Shown: positions 53,951-63,301, counted from the stretch's first letter. The stretch: DNA of 64,000 nt from Pseudomonas marginalis (GCF_008692035.1 NZ_VTFG01000001.1:1116001-1180000); one strand, 5' to 3'. Notes: generated by a model from the sequence alone, not told the origin. Program-made: numbers and translations.

Positions 53951-54784
53951 ATGTTGCCGATCCGCCGCGACCTCCATTTTGCCCTGCCCGCCGAACGCAT
54001 CACCGACTGGCACGAACAGGGCCCGTTCATCACGCATTTCTTCAATGCCTTGTCGCTGCTGTTCCCCCAGGGCGAACTGTTTTTCATGGACAGCGTGCGT
54101 CACTACCGCAAACGCGTCGACGATCCGGCGCTAAAGAAACAGATCCAGGGATTTATCGGCCAGGAGGCCATGCACAGCCGCGAACATGTGGCCTATAACG
54201 ACCTGATGCAAGCAGCCGGGCTTCCGGCGCACACCCTGGACCGTCGGCTTAAATTCATTCTCGATCTGCAGAAGAAACACTTCGCACCGTCGTTCAACCT
54301 GGCGATCACCATTGCCCTTGAGCACTACACGGCGATGCTCGCGGAAATCCTCCTGAGTGACCCGTCGCGCTTTGGCGATTCGCTCAAGGGCTACCAGCAG
54401 ATGTGGTATTGGCACGCCCTGGAAGAGACCGAACACAAGGCCGTGGCCTTTGATGTGTGGAACACGGTGATCAAACCCGGGCCCAAGCGTTACCTGCTGC
54501 GCACCGGGACCATGCTGACAACTACGGTGTTTTTCTGGCTGGTGGTGCTGGATTTTCATGTGCGTCTGTTGATTGCCGACCGCAAGGCGGGTGGGCACCT
54601 CAAAGGCTTCTGGCGCATGTTGAAATTTCTTTATGGCCCCAAGGGCGTCTTCCCACGCATGCTGAGGCCGTGGTTGCACTACTTCAAACCCGGCTTTCAC
54701 CCCTGGGATCACGACAACCGTGCACGCCTGGCAGGTATCGATCGCTTGGTCGAGGAGATCGAACAGACCCAGCGCGGCTACTAG
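53951..54784 (+). CDS. 'Metal-dependent hydrolase' family (PF10118-like) protein with a ferritin-like diiron signature
   Basis: 277 residues; the ATG follows CAGGAG. Annotated by family as a predicted metal-dependent hydrolase. The residues present form a complete diiron four-helix-bundle signature: E42, E72-x-x-H75 (QEAMH), E124 (LEHYT) and E159-x-x-H162 (EETEH). The second half has a hydrophobic helix (near 190-205) and aromatic- and basic-rich tail. Third gene of the monooxygenase/SDR operon, 15 bp after the SDR. Its stop codon shares CTAG with the convergent EAL gene. The signature suggests a diiron oxygenase or oxidase rather than a hydrolase; the reaction is unknown. Confidence 0.85.
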   Translation: MLPIRRDLHFALPAERITDWHEQGPFITHFFNALSLLFPQGELFFMDSVRHYRKRVDDPALKKQIQGFIGQEAMHSREHVAYNDLMQAAGLPAHTLDRRLKFILDLQKKHFAPSFNLAITIALEHYTAMLAEILLSDPSRFGDSLKGYQQMWYWHALEETEHKAVAFDVWNTVIKPGPKRYLLRTGTMLTTTVFFWLVVLDFHVRLLIADRKAGGHLKGFWRMLKFLYGPKGVFPRMLRPWLHYFKPGFHPWDHDNRARLAGIDRLVEEIEQTQRGY

Positions 54785-56856
54785 ACCTGCGCCATGGCCG
54801 CACGCTCGCGCACAAAACCTTCCAACTGATCGCCCGGCAGTGCCTTGCTGAAATACCAGCCCTGGATAATCAGCTCGGCGCCGGTGTTCAAGAAGGCCAA
54901 CTGCTCGGCGGTCTCCACGCCCTCCACCACCACGCCCAGGTTCAGCGCTTCGCAGAAACGCAGCATGCCGGTCAGGACCTGGGCGCCCTTGGGATCGTGC
55001 TGCGCCACCACGAAACTGCGATCGATCTTGATGAAGTCCACCGGGAACTGGTGCAGGTAACTCAAGGCCGAAAACCCGGTGCCGAAATCATCGATATAGA
55101 CCTTGGCGCCGATGCCCTGCAGTTTCTGGATGTTCTGGCGCGTGGCAGGGATATCGCTGACCAGCGCGTCTTCGGTGATCTCCACCGATACCTGGCCATG
55201 GGCCTGGGCGAGGATCTCCACCAGGCGCTCGCCGTGGGCGGCGTCGGTCAGGGTGGCGCTGGAAATATTGATGGTCATCGGCAGGGTAAAGCCGAGTTTC
55301 TGCCATTTCTGGTACTGGCGAATCGCCTGGGATGCCACCCACATATCCACGTCCGGCATCAACCGCGCCTGGGCCAGCCATTGCAGGAACTCCCACGGTG
55401 AATGCACCGTACCTTGGGCATCGCGGGCGCGCATCAGCGCTTCGCAGCCAGTACACAGCCCGGTGCGGGTCGAGACCTGGGGCTGGTATTCAAGGTAGAA
55501 CTCATAATCGCTGATCTGCTGGATGCGATTCAGTTCATTGGCCTGGCGCGCCAGCGCCTTGTGGGAAGCCAGGACCGGGTCCAGTTCGCGCAGCCGGCCT
55601 TTTTCTTCCAGGCCGCGGAAGGTCATGTCCAGGGACTTGAGGTACACCGTGCCACCTTCGGCAGCCTGGCGATGAATCGCGCGCACATAGGGTGCATACA
55701 CCAGCGTGCCCAGGCCCAGGAGCGTCACTTGCAGCGCGACGGCCGCCAGGTCGCCATGAGTACTCAGGTAGGCATTGAGCAACACCGGTGCGGTAAACGG
55801 GACGCTGGCCACCGCCGGGGATACCCAGCCCAGTTGCACCACGGTAAGCGCCACCATTGCGTTCAACGCAGGCACCAGCAGAAACGGAATGAACAGACGC
55901 GGGTTGAGGATGATCGGCAGGCCGAACAGCAGGACTTCACTGACGTTGAACAGCGAGAGCGGCAAACTCGCCACGGCCACCAGGCGCATGGACTGGCTCT
56001 TGGAAAACAGCAGGATTGCGATCAACAAACACAACGCACCGCCCGAACCACCGATAAAGGCAAAGCTGCCCAACAGGCCGCCGTTCAGCACATACCTGAT
56101 TGGCTCGCCCGCTGCCAACGCGGCGCCGTTGAGCACCACGGCCTGGTCCAGCACATCAAACAGCGGTTGCATGGCATAGACGCCGTGAACCCCGAAAAAC
56201 CACAACAGCGAGTTCATCACGGTGACAAACAAACCGCTGCCGTAGGGCGACTCCAGCGCATCGAGCACCTGGGGGCCCTGCAGCTGCGCCACATAGGGTA
56301 TCTGCAACAACAAGGACAGCGCAGCCACCAGCGCCAGGGCGGTAATAGCCCCTGGCACTACCATATTGATCGTGCCTCGCAGGTTGTACCCCACCAGGTC
56401 TTCATTAACCAGGCGCGTCCAGCGAAAACGGTGCAGCCAGGCCAAGGCCGGTACATTCAGCAGCGGCGAGGCAATAGCAATAAACAGCAGGAAGGTGGCC
56501 GATGCCCGGGGATATTCCCGCAGGATAAACGTCGCCAAGACCACATGGGCCAGGCACAGGAACGCCACCGGCAATTGCGGCAGGCGGTGCTGGATCGCCA
56601 GCATGTAGCCAATGGAGGCGGCCACCAGACACGGGATCACCGAACTGATCTGATTGTGCAACCCCGCCAGGAAGCTTACCACCTGCGGGCTGCAGCCCAA
56701 CACCCGAGCGCATTCGGACAGGATCAGAAAGGCCGCAGACACCAGCAGGCACGGCAAGATCCACAGCAGCCCTTCGCGGATCGCTCGCAACGAATCGGCA
56801 CTGGCCAAAGCGGCCAGGCGCTGGGTAAAGAAAAGTTTGAACAGCGTTTGCGCCAT
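54781..56856 (-). CDS. PTS EIIC-like membrane domain fused to an EAL cyclic-di-GMP phosphodiesterase
   Basis: 691 residues from the ATG at 56856 (MAQTLFKLFFTQRLAALASA), behind GAGGGA. Residues 1-400 are a polytopic membrane domain with PTS EIIC character (the lactose/cellobiose family, including VNEDLVGYNLRGTINMVVPG). The C-terminal about 240 residues form an EAL domain with catalytic motifs intact: EALMR, VEITED, YIDDFGTGFSALSYL, IKIDRSF and VVEGVET. It therefore probably degrades cyclic di-GMP in response to a sugar-like ligand sensed by the EIIC part. No EIIA or EIIB domain is attached, so transport is unlikely. It stands alone on the minus strand. Confidence 0.9.
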   Translation of the reverse strand: MAQTLFKLFFTQRLAALASADSLRAIREGLLWILPCLLVSAAFLILSECARVLGCSPQVVSFLAGLHNQISSVIPCLVAASIGYMLAIQHRLPQLPVAFLCLAHVVLATFILREYPRASATFLLFIAIASPLLNVPALAWLHRFRWTRLVNEDLVGYNLRGTINMVVPGAITALALVAALSLLLQIPYVAQLQGPQVLDALESPYGSGLFVTVMNSLLWFFGVHGVYAMQPLFDVLDQAVVLNGAALAAGEPIRYVLNGGLLGSFAFIGGSGGALCLLIAILLFSKSQSMRLVAVASLPLSLFNVSEVLLFGLPIILNPRLFIPFLLVPALNAMVALTVVQLGWVSPAVASVPFTAPVLLNAYLSTHGDLAAVALQVTLLGLGTLVYAPYVRAIHRQAAEGGTVYLKSLDMTFRGLEEKGRLRELDPVLASHKALARQANELNRIQQISDYEFYLEYQPQVSTRTGLCTGCEALMRARDAQGTVHSPWEFLQWLAQARLMPDVDMWVASQAIRQYQKWQKLGFTLPMTINISSATLTDAAHGERLVEILAQAHGQVSVEITEDALVSDIPATRQNIQKLQGIGAKVYIDDFGTGFSALSYLHQFPVDFIKIDRSFVVAQHDPKGAQVLTGMLRFCEALNLGVVVEGVETAEQLAFLNTGAELIIQGWYFSKALPGDQLEGFVRERAAMAQV

Positions 56857-57143
56857 GACCCATCCCTCTGCCCATCGCCCGCTGCCCTTGGAAAGCAGGG
56901 TCGGAAGCACCGGGGCTAACGCTACACGTCCTGGCACCGGGAGCGAAAGTCCTTTGCCATGGGTATCGGTGAATTTCCAGCAATGAGTGACAGTCAAAGC
57001 CGGGTATCTCCAATAGTTTAATTTTCTGGTCTGGACCGGTCCTGGAATCTGCTTCAATACCCGTTATCCGTGTTGCTTGTGCACACACGGCTTGCCCCGG
57101 GCCAGAAACCGAGGCCTGGTCCCACCTGATTTGGAGCACGCCC

Positions 57144-57473
57144 TTGTCACCTCCCGGCGATAACCACCAGCTCGCGCTGGATCGATTCCTGAACGAACAT
57201 CCCGATGTGGCTGCCGAACTGAACACCCTGAACCCACTGGCCGCTCAGGCCAAGGGTGAAACCCTGGCACAGTACCGCGCCGAACGGCTGCATGAAGCCT
57301 TCGAGGCGGAAGCAGAACGCCTGGGTTTGTTTGCCTGGGAGCTGACCCTCAGGCTGACCAGCCAATCCCCTGCTGACTTCGAGGCGCGGCGCCTGGAAGT
57401 ACACAAGGAAGTTGCCCAGATGGCCGGCTTGAGTTGGACCGAATACTGCCAACTGCATGATTTGGCTGATTGA
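57144..57473 (+). CDS. Conserved small protein, DUF6388-like
   Basis: 109 residues with a TTG start at 57144, supported by GGAG 7 bases upstream. Glu/Ala/Leu-rich and helical (YRAERLHEAFEAEAERLGLF, EVAQMAGLSWTEYCQLH). No signal peptide or membrane segment. It resembles a small Pseudomonas-specific family I recall as DUF6388; no function is known. Its stop lies 8 bp from the end of the convergent kinase gene. Confidence 0.72.
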   Translation: MSPPGDNHQLALDRFLNEHPDVAAELNTLNPLAAQAKGETLAQYRAERLHEAFEAEAERLGLFAWELTLRLTSQSPADFEARRLEVHKEVAQMAGLSWTEYCQLHDLAD

Positions 57474-57481
57474 CACCCCCA

Positions 57482-58324
57482 CTACACAAACCAGTAGCGC
57501 CGTCGTCTATTCATCGCTTCGCCCAACTCCTCGACGGCAATGGTTCGGCACTCAGGGTCCAGGGCCAGCGCAGAACGCAATGCCGGCCAGCACCGCCGAG
57601 GTAATTGCCGAGGCCTGGACAATGGCTGATCCGACTGATGCTCGCCGGGGCGCCGTCCCTGGGCGAGCTCATAGATTACGCAGGCGGCGCCATACAAGTC
57701 GGCCCTGGCGGAGATGTTCCCCCCGGCCACCAGTTCCGGCGCCGCATACCCGGGCGTCCAAGCCTTAAAGCGACTGCGACTCAAAGTGGGCAGCCCCGCA
57801 GCCTGCTCCGCCTCGGCATGGCCCAGGCCGAAATCGAACAGCCGCACTCCCTGCTCGCCCAGCATGATATTGGCCGGTTTCACATCGCCATGGAGAACGC
57901 CCCGCCTGTGGGCATAAGCCAGTGCATCCAACAGTTGCAGGGAGATGGGTTGCAACTCCCGCCACGGCAATCCATCCGGGCACTCCGAGAGGATGCGGTC
58001 AAGGGTCCTGCCCTGCAGCAGTTCCATGGTGAAGAACGCCACCTGACGCGGAGTATCGACCTCGAAAGCGTACGTTCTGACCACGTGATCGTGCCGCAGG
58101 CTCCGGGTCAGGGCGAACTCGCTGTACAGCAATACATGGCCGTCGGAAGATTCGGCAAGCGTATCGCTCAACAACTTGAGTGCCACCCACGCGTCGGGCT
58201 CGCCGAACGCCTCGTGCAGCATATCCCGGGCTCGGTAGACCACTCCCATGCCACCGCTGCCCAATAACCGATCCAGCTGATAGCGTCCCGCAAGCAGTTT
58301 CGGCGGGCCGGCGACCTCGCTCAT
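57482..58324 (-). CDS. stk1: T6SS-associated serine/threonine protein kinase
   Basis: 280 residues. Kinase motifs are complete: Gly loop GSGGMGVVYRARD, catalytic Lys in VALKLL, HGDVKPANIM, DFGLGH and APE in YAAPELVAGG. There is no transmembrane or extracellular domain, so it is a soluble cytoplasmic kinase. Last gene of the minus-strand T6SS cluster, overlapping the phosphatase gene by 4 bp. The order dotU, icmF, stp1, stk1 is that of the P. aeruginosa HSI-II T6SS, where this kinase/phosphatase pair is thought to modulate secretion. Confidence 0.9.
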   Translation of the reverse strand: MSEVAGPPKLLAGRYQLDRLLGSGGMGVVYRARDMLHEAFGEPDAWVALKLLSDTLAESSDGHVLLYSEFALTRSLRHDHVVRTYAFEVDTPRQVAFFTMELLQGRTLDRILSECPDGLPWRELQPISLQLLDALAYAHRRGVLHGDVKPANIMLGEQGVRLFDFGLGHAEAEQAAGLPTLSRSRFKAWTPGYAAPELVAGGNISARADLYGAACVIYELAQGRRPGEHQSDQPLSRPRQLPRRCWPALRSALALDPECRTIAVEELGEAMNRRRRYWFV

Positions 58325-59046
58325 GGCTGGACTACCACGGCCGTCAGGTCATCCTGGGCCGCCCCCCGTAGCACGTCGGAAAACAACCGATCCACTACCT
58401 GTCGGGGCGGCCCCACACTCAGGGCGCTGCCCAACTCGCCATGGCTGAGCCCCTGATACAAACCATCGCTGCACAATAAAAACACATCCCCAGGTTGGGT
58501 AATGAACTCCAGCACCGCCAGGCTCAATGGCTGCCGCCCACCGATGGCACGGGTCAAGGCCCTGGCATCCGGATGCGCCAGGGCCTGCTCCAGGCTCAAT
58601 TGCTGCTTGTCCATCAGTTGCTGCCACAGGGAATGGTCCCGCGACAGTTGGTACAAACGTCGTCCCCGCCAAAGATAGCAACGGCTGTCCCCGACCCAGA
58701 TGCAGGCTGCGCGATTACCCTCCAGCAGCAACGCAACCACGGTGCTGCCCATGATGCCGTCGGCAGCTTGTTCCGTGGTGGCTTGCCCCATTTGACGGTC
58801 GAGCCGTCGCAAGCAGCATCGTATGGCATCGATCCGTTCGTCAAAGCTGCCCTGGTCGGGCAACGAAGCCAGGCTGCTGATGACCCAGTGGCTGGCCACA
58901 TCCCCAGCCAGATGCCCACCCATTCCGTCCGCTACCGCCCAACAACCGCGCCGGGGGCAGTCGAGGAACGCATCCTCATTACGCGCGCGCGTCTTGCCTC
59001 GCGCCGTTCGCCCGGCGCTGCACCCATCGGCATGCACCTGCCTCAC
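58321..59046 (-). CDS. stp1: PP2C-family protein phosphatase of the T6SS
   Basis: 241 residues. PP2C metal-site motifs are intact: NEDAFLD, VADGMGGHLAG, VGDSRCYLWRG, CSDGLYQG and DDLTAVVV. Counteracts the adjacent Stk1 kinase. Overlaps tssM by 4 bp at its start and stk1 by 4 bp at its end, so all three are translationally coupled. Cytoplasmic. Confidence 0.92.
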   Translation of the reverse strand: MRQVHADGCSAGRTARGKTRARNEDAFLDCPRRGCWAVADGMGGHLAGDVASHWVISSLASLPDQGSFDERIDAIRCCLRRLDRQMGQATTEQAADGIMGSTVVALLLEGNRAACIWVGDSRCYLWRGRRLYQLSRDHSLWQQLMDKQQLSLEQALAHPDARALTRAIGGRQPLSLAVLEFITQPGDVFLLCSDGLYQGLSHGELGSALSVGPPRQVVDRLFSDVLRGAAQDDLTAVVVQP

Positions 59047-62000
59047 AGTTGCTCCGGCAAACGGAAGGTGCGCCAGTTCGCCATCTGAAAAGGACCAGGG
59101 TTGCGATGGCTGTTGAGCAGGAAGGTGGCATGCGTGCCAGCGAGCTCAGCCTTGAGCAGCCGAGAACCCCGGCCGCTCCCAGGCTCACTTTGCATCAGCT
59201 CGAAAAACCGGAACAACGACCAGGGACCAGCGTTTTTTTCCATGCCCAGCGGCCGCTCCGCCCCCCGCTCCAGCACCAGGCTGCTACGGCCATCGTCCGC
59301 CTCGCCTGGCCACTGGAAAGCCATGGGCACGATCGGGCCATGGCGGTATTCAAGGTGTTGATCACCAATGCTCAGGATCGCTCGGCTGACCGCCTGGTCC
59401 AGGCTATAGGGCGCCAGCGTGAAGCGAACCGCCCACTCACCCTGGTCCTCGGTAAAAAACCCCTGGCGAATCACCTGGGCCTTCGTCAGCTGGTCCAGCA
59501 ATGAGCGCGACAGCGCCAGGCTACGGCCATCCAGGCCGCGTAGACGATAGCGACCGGACTCGGCACTGACAAAGGCCCGCAGGTAGCTTTCATAAAAGCG
59601 CGCCATGCCACCCCGCGGCTTGAAAAAGTCCTGGAAATCGCCAAGGGCAACATCACTCTCGGACCGTGGGTTGAATGGGTACCGACGCTGGATCGCCTTG
59701 GCGTAAAAGCCATAGACCTCACTTTGGTAACGCTGATTTATATACACATACGCATCATCGAGCAGCAGCCGCCAACTGTCATCGGCAATGCCTTCAAACC
59801 ACCCCTTGACCGGCAACGGCAGGCGCCCGGCAGCATCCCGCAGATTCCCCAGCAATGGCTGCTGCCCTTCCATTCGTTGCCTGGCCATCATGAATGCCGC
59901 CTGCCCTGGGGTAGCTTCGCGGTTAAGGGCCGCCAGTTGCAGATGCCATTCATCGAGCAGCCGCAACGCCTGCGTCAGTTCAGCTCCAGGGTTCTGATCC
60001 GCGTCCAGCAATTGATGCAGGTGCTCGAACCGACGCTGCAGTGCACGCCGGGCAGAATCAGGCTTTGCCTGCCCATGCAGCTGGCTGGGCAGCACGCTGG
60101 AAGCGCTGGTCCCGAACTCGCCGGAGGGCGGGCTGAAATCCTCAAGGGGATCGTTGGTCGACAGCAGGCGTGTGTTTTCCCGAACCTGTCGCAACAGCTG
60201 CATCAACGGCGACTGCGCTGACGCCAGGCTGGCAAGCCCGTCAGCATGCTGGCTCAGGCTGTCACTTTCCTGCAGGCGCACCTGGCCAATGGCTTGGCTC
60301 CAGGTGTCGGCGTACTCACTGAAATAACGTTGCTCGAGCTCCAGCATCAACTGGCGCAAATCCAGGCTGCTGAGGTCTGCGTCCTCCCCAAGTACCCAGT
60401 TGTCCTGAACAATGGCATTCACCAGCCGAGAGCCCTGCCTTTCGAAGTACTGCACATACCGCCGGGTATAGAAGCCGGGGATGGGCTGCTCGACCGCTGC
60501 GAACCCCCTCCCCTCGGCCAGGCGCAAGGGCTCAAGGTCACGCGCCTGGTCACGCAGCACCCGATAGACCACGCCCGCCAACGACTCGCCGCGCAGTTCC
60601 TGGCGGGCCTCGGCGAGCAGCTCAACGTTCAAGGGCATCGCGAAGGGGCGCTCAAGCAGCCGTGCAAAATGTGCATTCAATCGTTTCTGCACCGAAGCAT
60701 CCCCGGCATAGCGCACAGCCCAATGAACGGCCACGCGCTGCGCCAGCCAAACCTTATCGCGACGCTCGCGAAGACTGAGCATCAGGTAAGCCCGCAGGAT
60801 GTCCAAAAGCCCCTCGCGGTCGCCAAGGCTGGCCCGTACCTGTTCTTCAAGCATCGTAGATACCAGCGGCAACAACTGCTGGTGCAGCAAGTCTTCATAG
60901 GCACTGACCAACAGTGGCCGACTCGCCTCCCCTTGATACAAGCCGCCCCGCTCCACCGCACGAGCCTCCGCCAACGCTGGAAACACTTGGGTCGCAGCCA
61001 GGCGGTCGTCCAGCAGAAGCAGGAGCACCAGGGTATCGTCCAGACCGGGTGACGCGGGCGGCTGTGGCTTGAGCAGTTGCGCCAGTTGCACCAGCCGCTG
61101 GTGATTGATCGAATAACTGTGTGCCCACAGCCACCCCGCCGCGACAATGACCAGGGAGGCGGCCAACGCCAGCAACCCTTGGTGTCGACGGATACGCTGT
61201 CGTTCCGGAGTCTGCAGCCCGGCGAGATTGGCCTCGGCAAAAATCACCCGCTTGAACAGGCCCTGGACGAAGTAGGAACGCCTGTCGGCAGTCTGCGCAC
61301 TCGTCAGGTAAAAGCCACGCAATCCGTTAATACGCTGAAAGCGATGAGAGGAGAACGCAGACTCCACAAACAGGCACAAACGTTCACCGATTTGCGCAGC
61401 CTGCCGAGGAAAATCGAGCATCAGCCCGCGACGTTCGATATTGCGTTCCTGATGCAAACGCGCAATCAGCTCTGCTCCAAGGCGTTGCAGAAACGCCTCA
61501 AACGCTTCGCGAACCTGGGTGATCGCGGTACCGGCCGGACCTGTTGCCACGGGTTCTCCGAGCAGGGCTTCGGCGCCGTCGCCCTGGGACGCATCGAAGA
61601 ACTCGACAAAGCCCGGCAACCGGTCAGCCTGGGTCAATACCAGATAGATCGGCACATCCACATGCAGCATCTGCTGTACGTCCTGCAACCGGGTGTGCAC
61701 GTGGCGCGCATGCATGTCCAGGTCGCGATCATTGCTGCCAAGCAGCGTCTCCACCGCCATCGTCACCACCACGCCATTGAGGGGGCGAGCCCTGCGCCGC
61801 AATCTGAGCTGCTCCAGAAACGTCGCCCAACCGGCCCCATCCACGGCACTGTCAGGTTGGGCCAGGTAGCGCCCTGCGCTCTCGACAAGGACAGCTTCGT
61901 CGGCGAGATACCAATCAAAATACTGGGTTGCGCCCGGTGCCATCGCTTCCTCCCGATCAAGTGGGAACTGCGATCCGCAGGCGGCCAGCAGACGGGTTCT

Positions 62001-62417
62001 GCCGCTGCCCTGCTGGCCGAGCAACAGATACCACGGCAAGTCGTTGCGCCAACGCTCATTGCGCTCGCCATAACGACGGGAGGTTTTCAGTGTGTGCAAC
62101 GCCTCCTTGAAACGCCCCCGCACCTGCCTCCGCTCTTCGTCAATCAACCCCTTGCGTTGGTGGCGCTCCTGGTGCTGGCGCCGATTCAATCGTGCGGTAC
62201 GGCGTGAGTCGACCATGACCATCGCTAACCCCCACAGCAGGAATAACCCGCTTATGGTCAACAGACGAGCTGGAGCGCCCTGCCAGAAACGGTGGTCGTC
62301 CACCGCCAGCAATGGCCCGAAAAACCACACCAGCAACGCGCTGGCGAACACCACAAACAGGCTCCAGACCCAAGTCTTGCGCAGCGCCGTGCCCACGCCC
62401 TTGAAGAATGCGTTCAT
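59043..62417 (-). CDS. tssM: T6SS membrane complex subunit TssM (IcmF)
   Basis: 1124 residues. Forms the trans-envelope complex with TssL and TssJ. Two N-terminal transmembrane helices (about 16-38, 51-69), a cytoplasmic NTPase-like domain (about 100-400), a third helix near 415-432, then a large periplasmic region ending with the IcmF C-terminal beta domain. The Walker A of the NTPase domain reads GQQGSGRT (134-141), with Arg at the usual Lys position, so nucleotide hydrolysis may be altered or lost. Length is typical (about 1,100-1,200). It follows tssL by 15 bp. Confidence 0.94.
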   Translation of the reverse strand: MNAFFKGVGTALRKTWVWSLFVVFASALLVWFFGPLLAVDDHRFWQGAPARLLTISGLFLLWGLAMVMVDSRRTARLNRRQHQERHQRKGLIDEERRQVRGRFKEALHTLKTSRRYGERNERWRNDLPWYLLLGQQGSGRTRLLAACGSQFPLDREEAMAPGATQYFDWYLADEAVLVESAGRYLAQPDSAVDGAGWATFLEQLRLRRRARPLNGVVVTMAVETLLGSNDRDLDMHARHVHTRLQDVQQMLHVDVPIYLVLTQADRLPGFVEFFDASQGDGAEALLGEPVATGPAGTAITQVREAFEAFLQRLGAELIARLHQERNIERRGLMLDFPRQAAQIGERLCLFVESAFSSHRFQRINGLRGFYLTSAQTADRRSYFVQGLFKRVIFAEANLAGLQTPERQRIRRHQGLLALAASLVIVAAGWLWAHSYSINHQRLVQLAQLLKPQPPASPGLDDTLVLLLLLDDRLAATQVFPALAEARAVERGGLYQGEASRPLLVSAYEDLLHQQLLPLVSTMLEEQVRASLGDREGLLDILRAYLMLSLRERRDKVWLAQRVAVHWAVRYAGDASVQKRLNAHFARLLERPFAMPLNVELLAEARQELRGESLAGVVYRVLRDQARDLEPLRLAEGRGFAAVEQPIPGFYTRRYVQYFERQGSRLVNAIVQDNWVLGEDADLSSLDLRQLMLELEQRYFSEYADTWSQAIGQVRLQESDSLSQHADGLASLASAQSPLMQLLRQVRENTRLLSTNDPLEDFSPPSGEFGTSASSVLPSQLHGQAKPDSARRALQRRFEHLHQLLDADQNPGAELTQALRLLDEWHLQLAALNREATPGQAAFMMARQRMEGQQPLLGNLRDAAGRLPLPVKGWFEGIADDSWRLLLDDAYVYINQRYQSEVYGFYAKAIQRRYPFNPRSESDVALGDFQDFFKPRGGMARFYESYLRAFVSAESGRYRLRGLDGRSLALSRSLLDQLTKAQVIRQGFFTEDQGEWAVRFTLAPYSLDQAVSRAILSIGDQHLEYRHGPIVPMAFQWPGEADDGRSSLVLERGAERPLGMEKNAGPWSLFRFFELMQSEPGSGRGSRLLKAELAGTHATFLLNSHRNPGPFQMANWRTFRLPEQL

Positions 62418-62432
62418 TCATTGCTCCCAGCG

Positions 62433-63296
62433 TTACAACGGCGACCGTGTCTGATCCGACGCCAAAGATTGAAAAGGTTGCAGCACCGCCATGCGTTCAT
62501 TGCCCAATGCCCAGGCAAAACCCAGGTACATGGCCAGCAAACAGGCGAGCGTGAAGACGACGACCCCGGCAGGGGAAAAGATGTGCATCCCGGCACCCGG
62601 TGCCTGTGCTGCGGCAGCGGGTACAGGCATCGGCGGGCGCTCACCGCGCACATGCCGGATCTGTCGATACAAGCCATCGCGTACCGCTTCCAACTGCGGC
62701 CCGCCCCGCTCCATGACGCGGTATTTACCTTCAAACCCCAGCGACAGGCACAGGTACATCAACTCCAGCATTGCCAGGTGCTTGACGGGGTCGCGGGATA
62801 AACGCTCCAGCAGTTGGAAGAATTTTTCGCCACCGAAGGTTTCGTTGTGAAAGCGGCTCAACAGGCTGGATTTCGACCAGTCACTGCGACTGCCCCACGG
62901 GGTAGTGACCACGGCTTCGTCAATAACGCTGCACAGTACATAGCGCGCCGACATGACCTGCCTGTCCTCTGCACCCTGGTGCAAGGCATACGCTTCAAAC
63001 GCCGTGATCCCCGACGACAACCTGTCATTGAGGGCCTGCAAGCTTTCCCGGCCGGAACTGCGCTTGAGTCGAACGACCTGCGACAGGAGTTCCCAGGCGG
63101 CGGCCACCAGGATGTTGGGCCCGATCTTGAAACTCTGTGCCCCTTGCAGGCTGGCGGTGTAGATCATCCGGTCTTCCAACCGTTCGAAGCGCGGTGGCGA
63201 TGGGAAGTCCGTCACCGGCGCCCCTGCGGGCGCGCGACCATCGAGGTCAAGCAGGATAGTTTTTTCGTCCTGCGGGTATTCGCTGTCCATTGTCAT
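62433..63296 (-). CDS. tssL: T6SS membrane complex subunit TssL (DotU/IcmH), short form
   Basis: 287 residues. Cytoplasmic DotU domain (NILVAAAWELLSQVVRLK, VLCSVIDEAVVTTPWG, SLLSRFHNETFGGEKFFQLL, LELMYLCLSLGFEGKYRVM) followed by one C-terminal transmembrane helix (VVVFTLACLLAMYLGFAWAL). There is no OmpA peptidoglycan-binding extension. The start is 5 bp from the tssK stop. The first about 50 residues are polar and probably disordered. Confidence 0.93.
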   Translation of the reverse strand: MTMDSEYPQDEKTILLDLDGRAPAGAPVTDFPSPPRFERLEDRMIYTASLQGAQSFKIGPNILVAAAWELLSQVVRLKRSSGRESLQALNDRLSSGITAFEAYALHQGAEDRQVMSARYVLCSVIDEAVVTTPWGSRSDWSKSSLLSRFHNETFGGEKFFQLLERLSRDPVKHLAMLELMYLCLSLGFEGKYRVMERGGPQLEAVRDGLYRQIRHVRGERPPMPVPAAAAQAPGAGMHIFSPAGVVVFTLACLLAMYLGFAWALGNERMAVLQPFQSLASDQTRSPL

Positions 63297-63301
63297 GGCA
63301 T

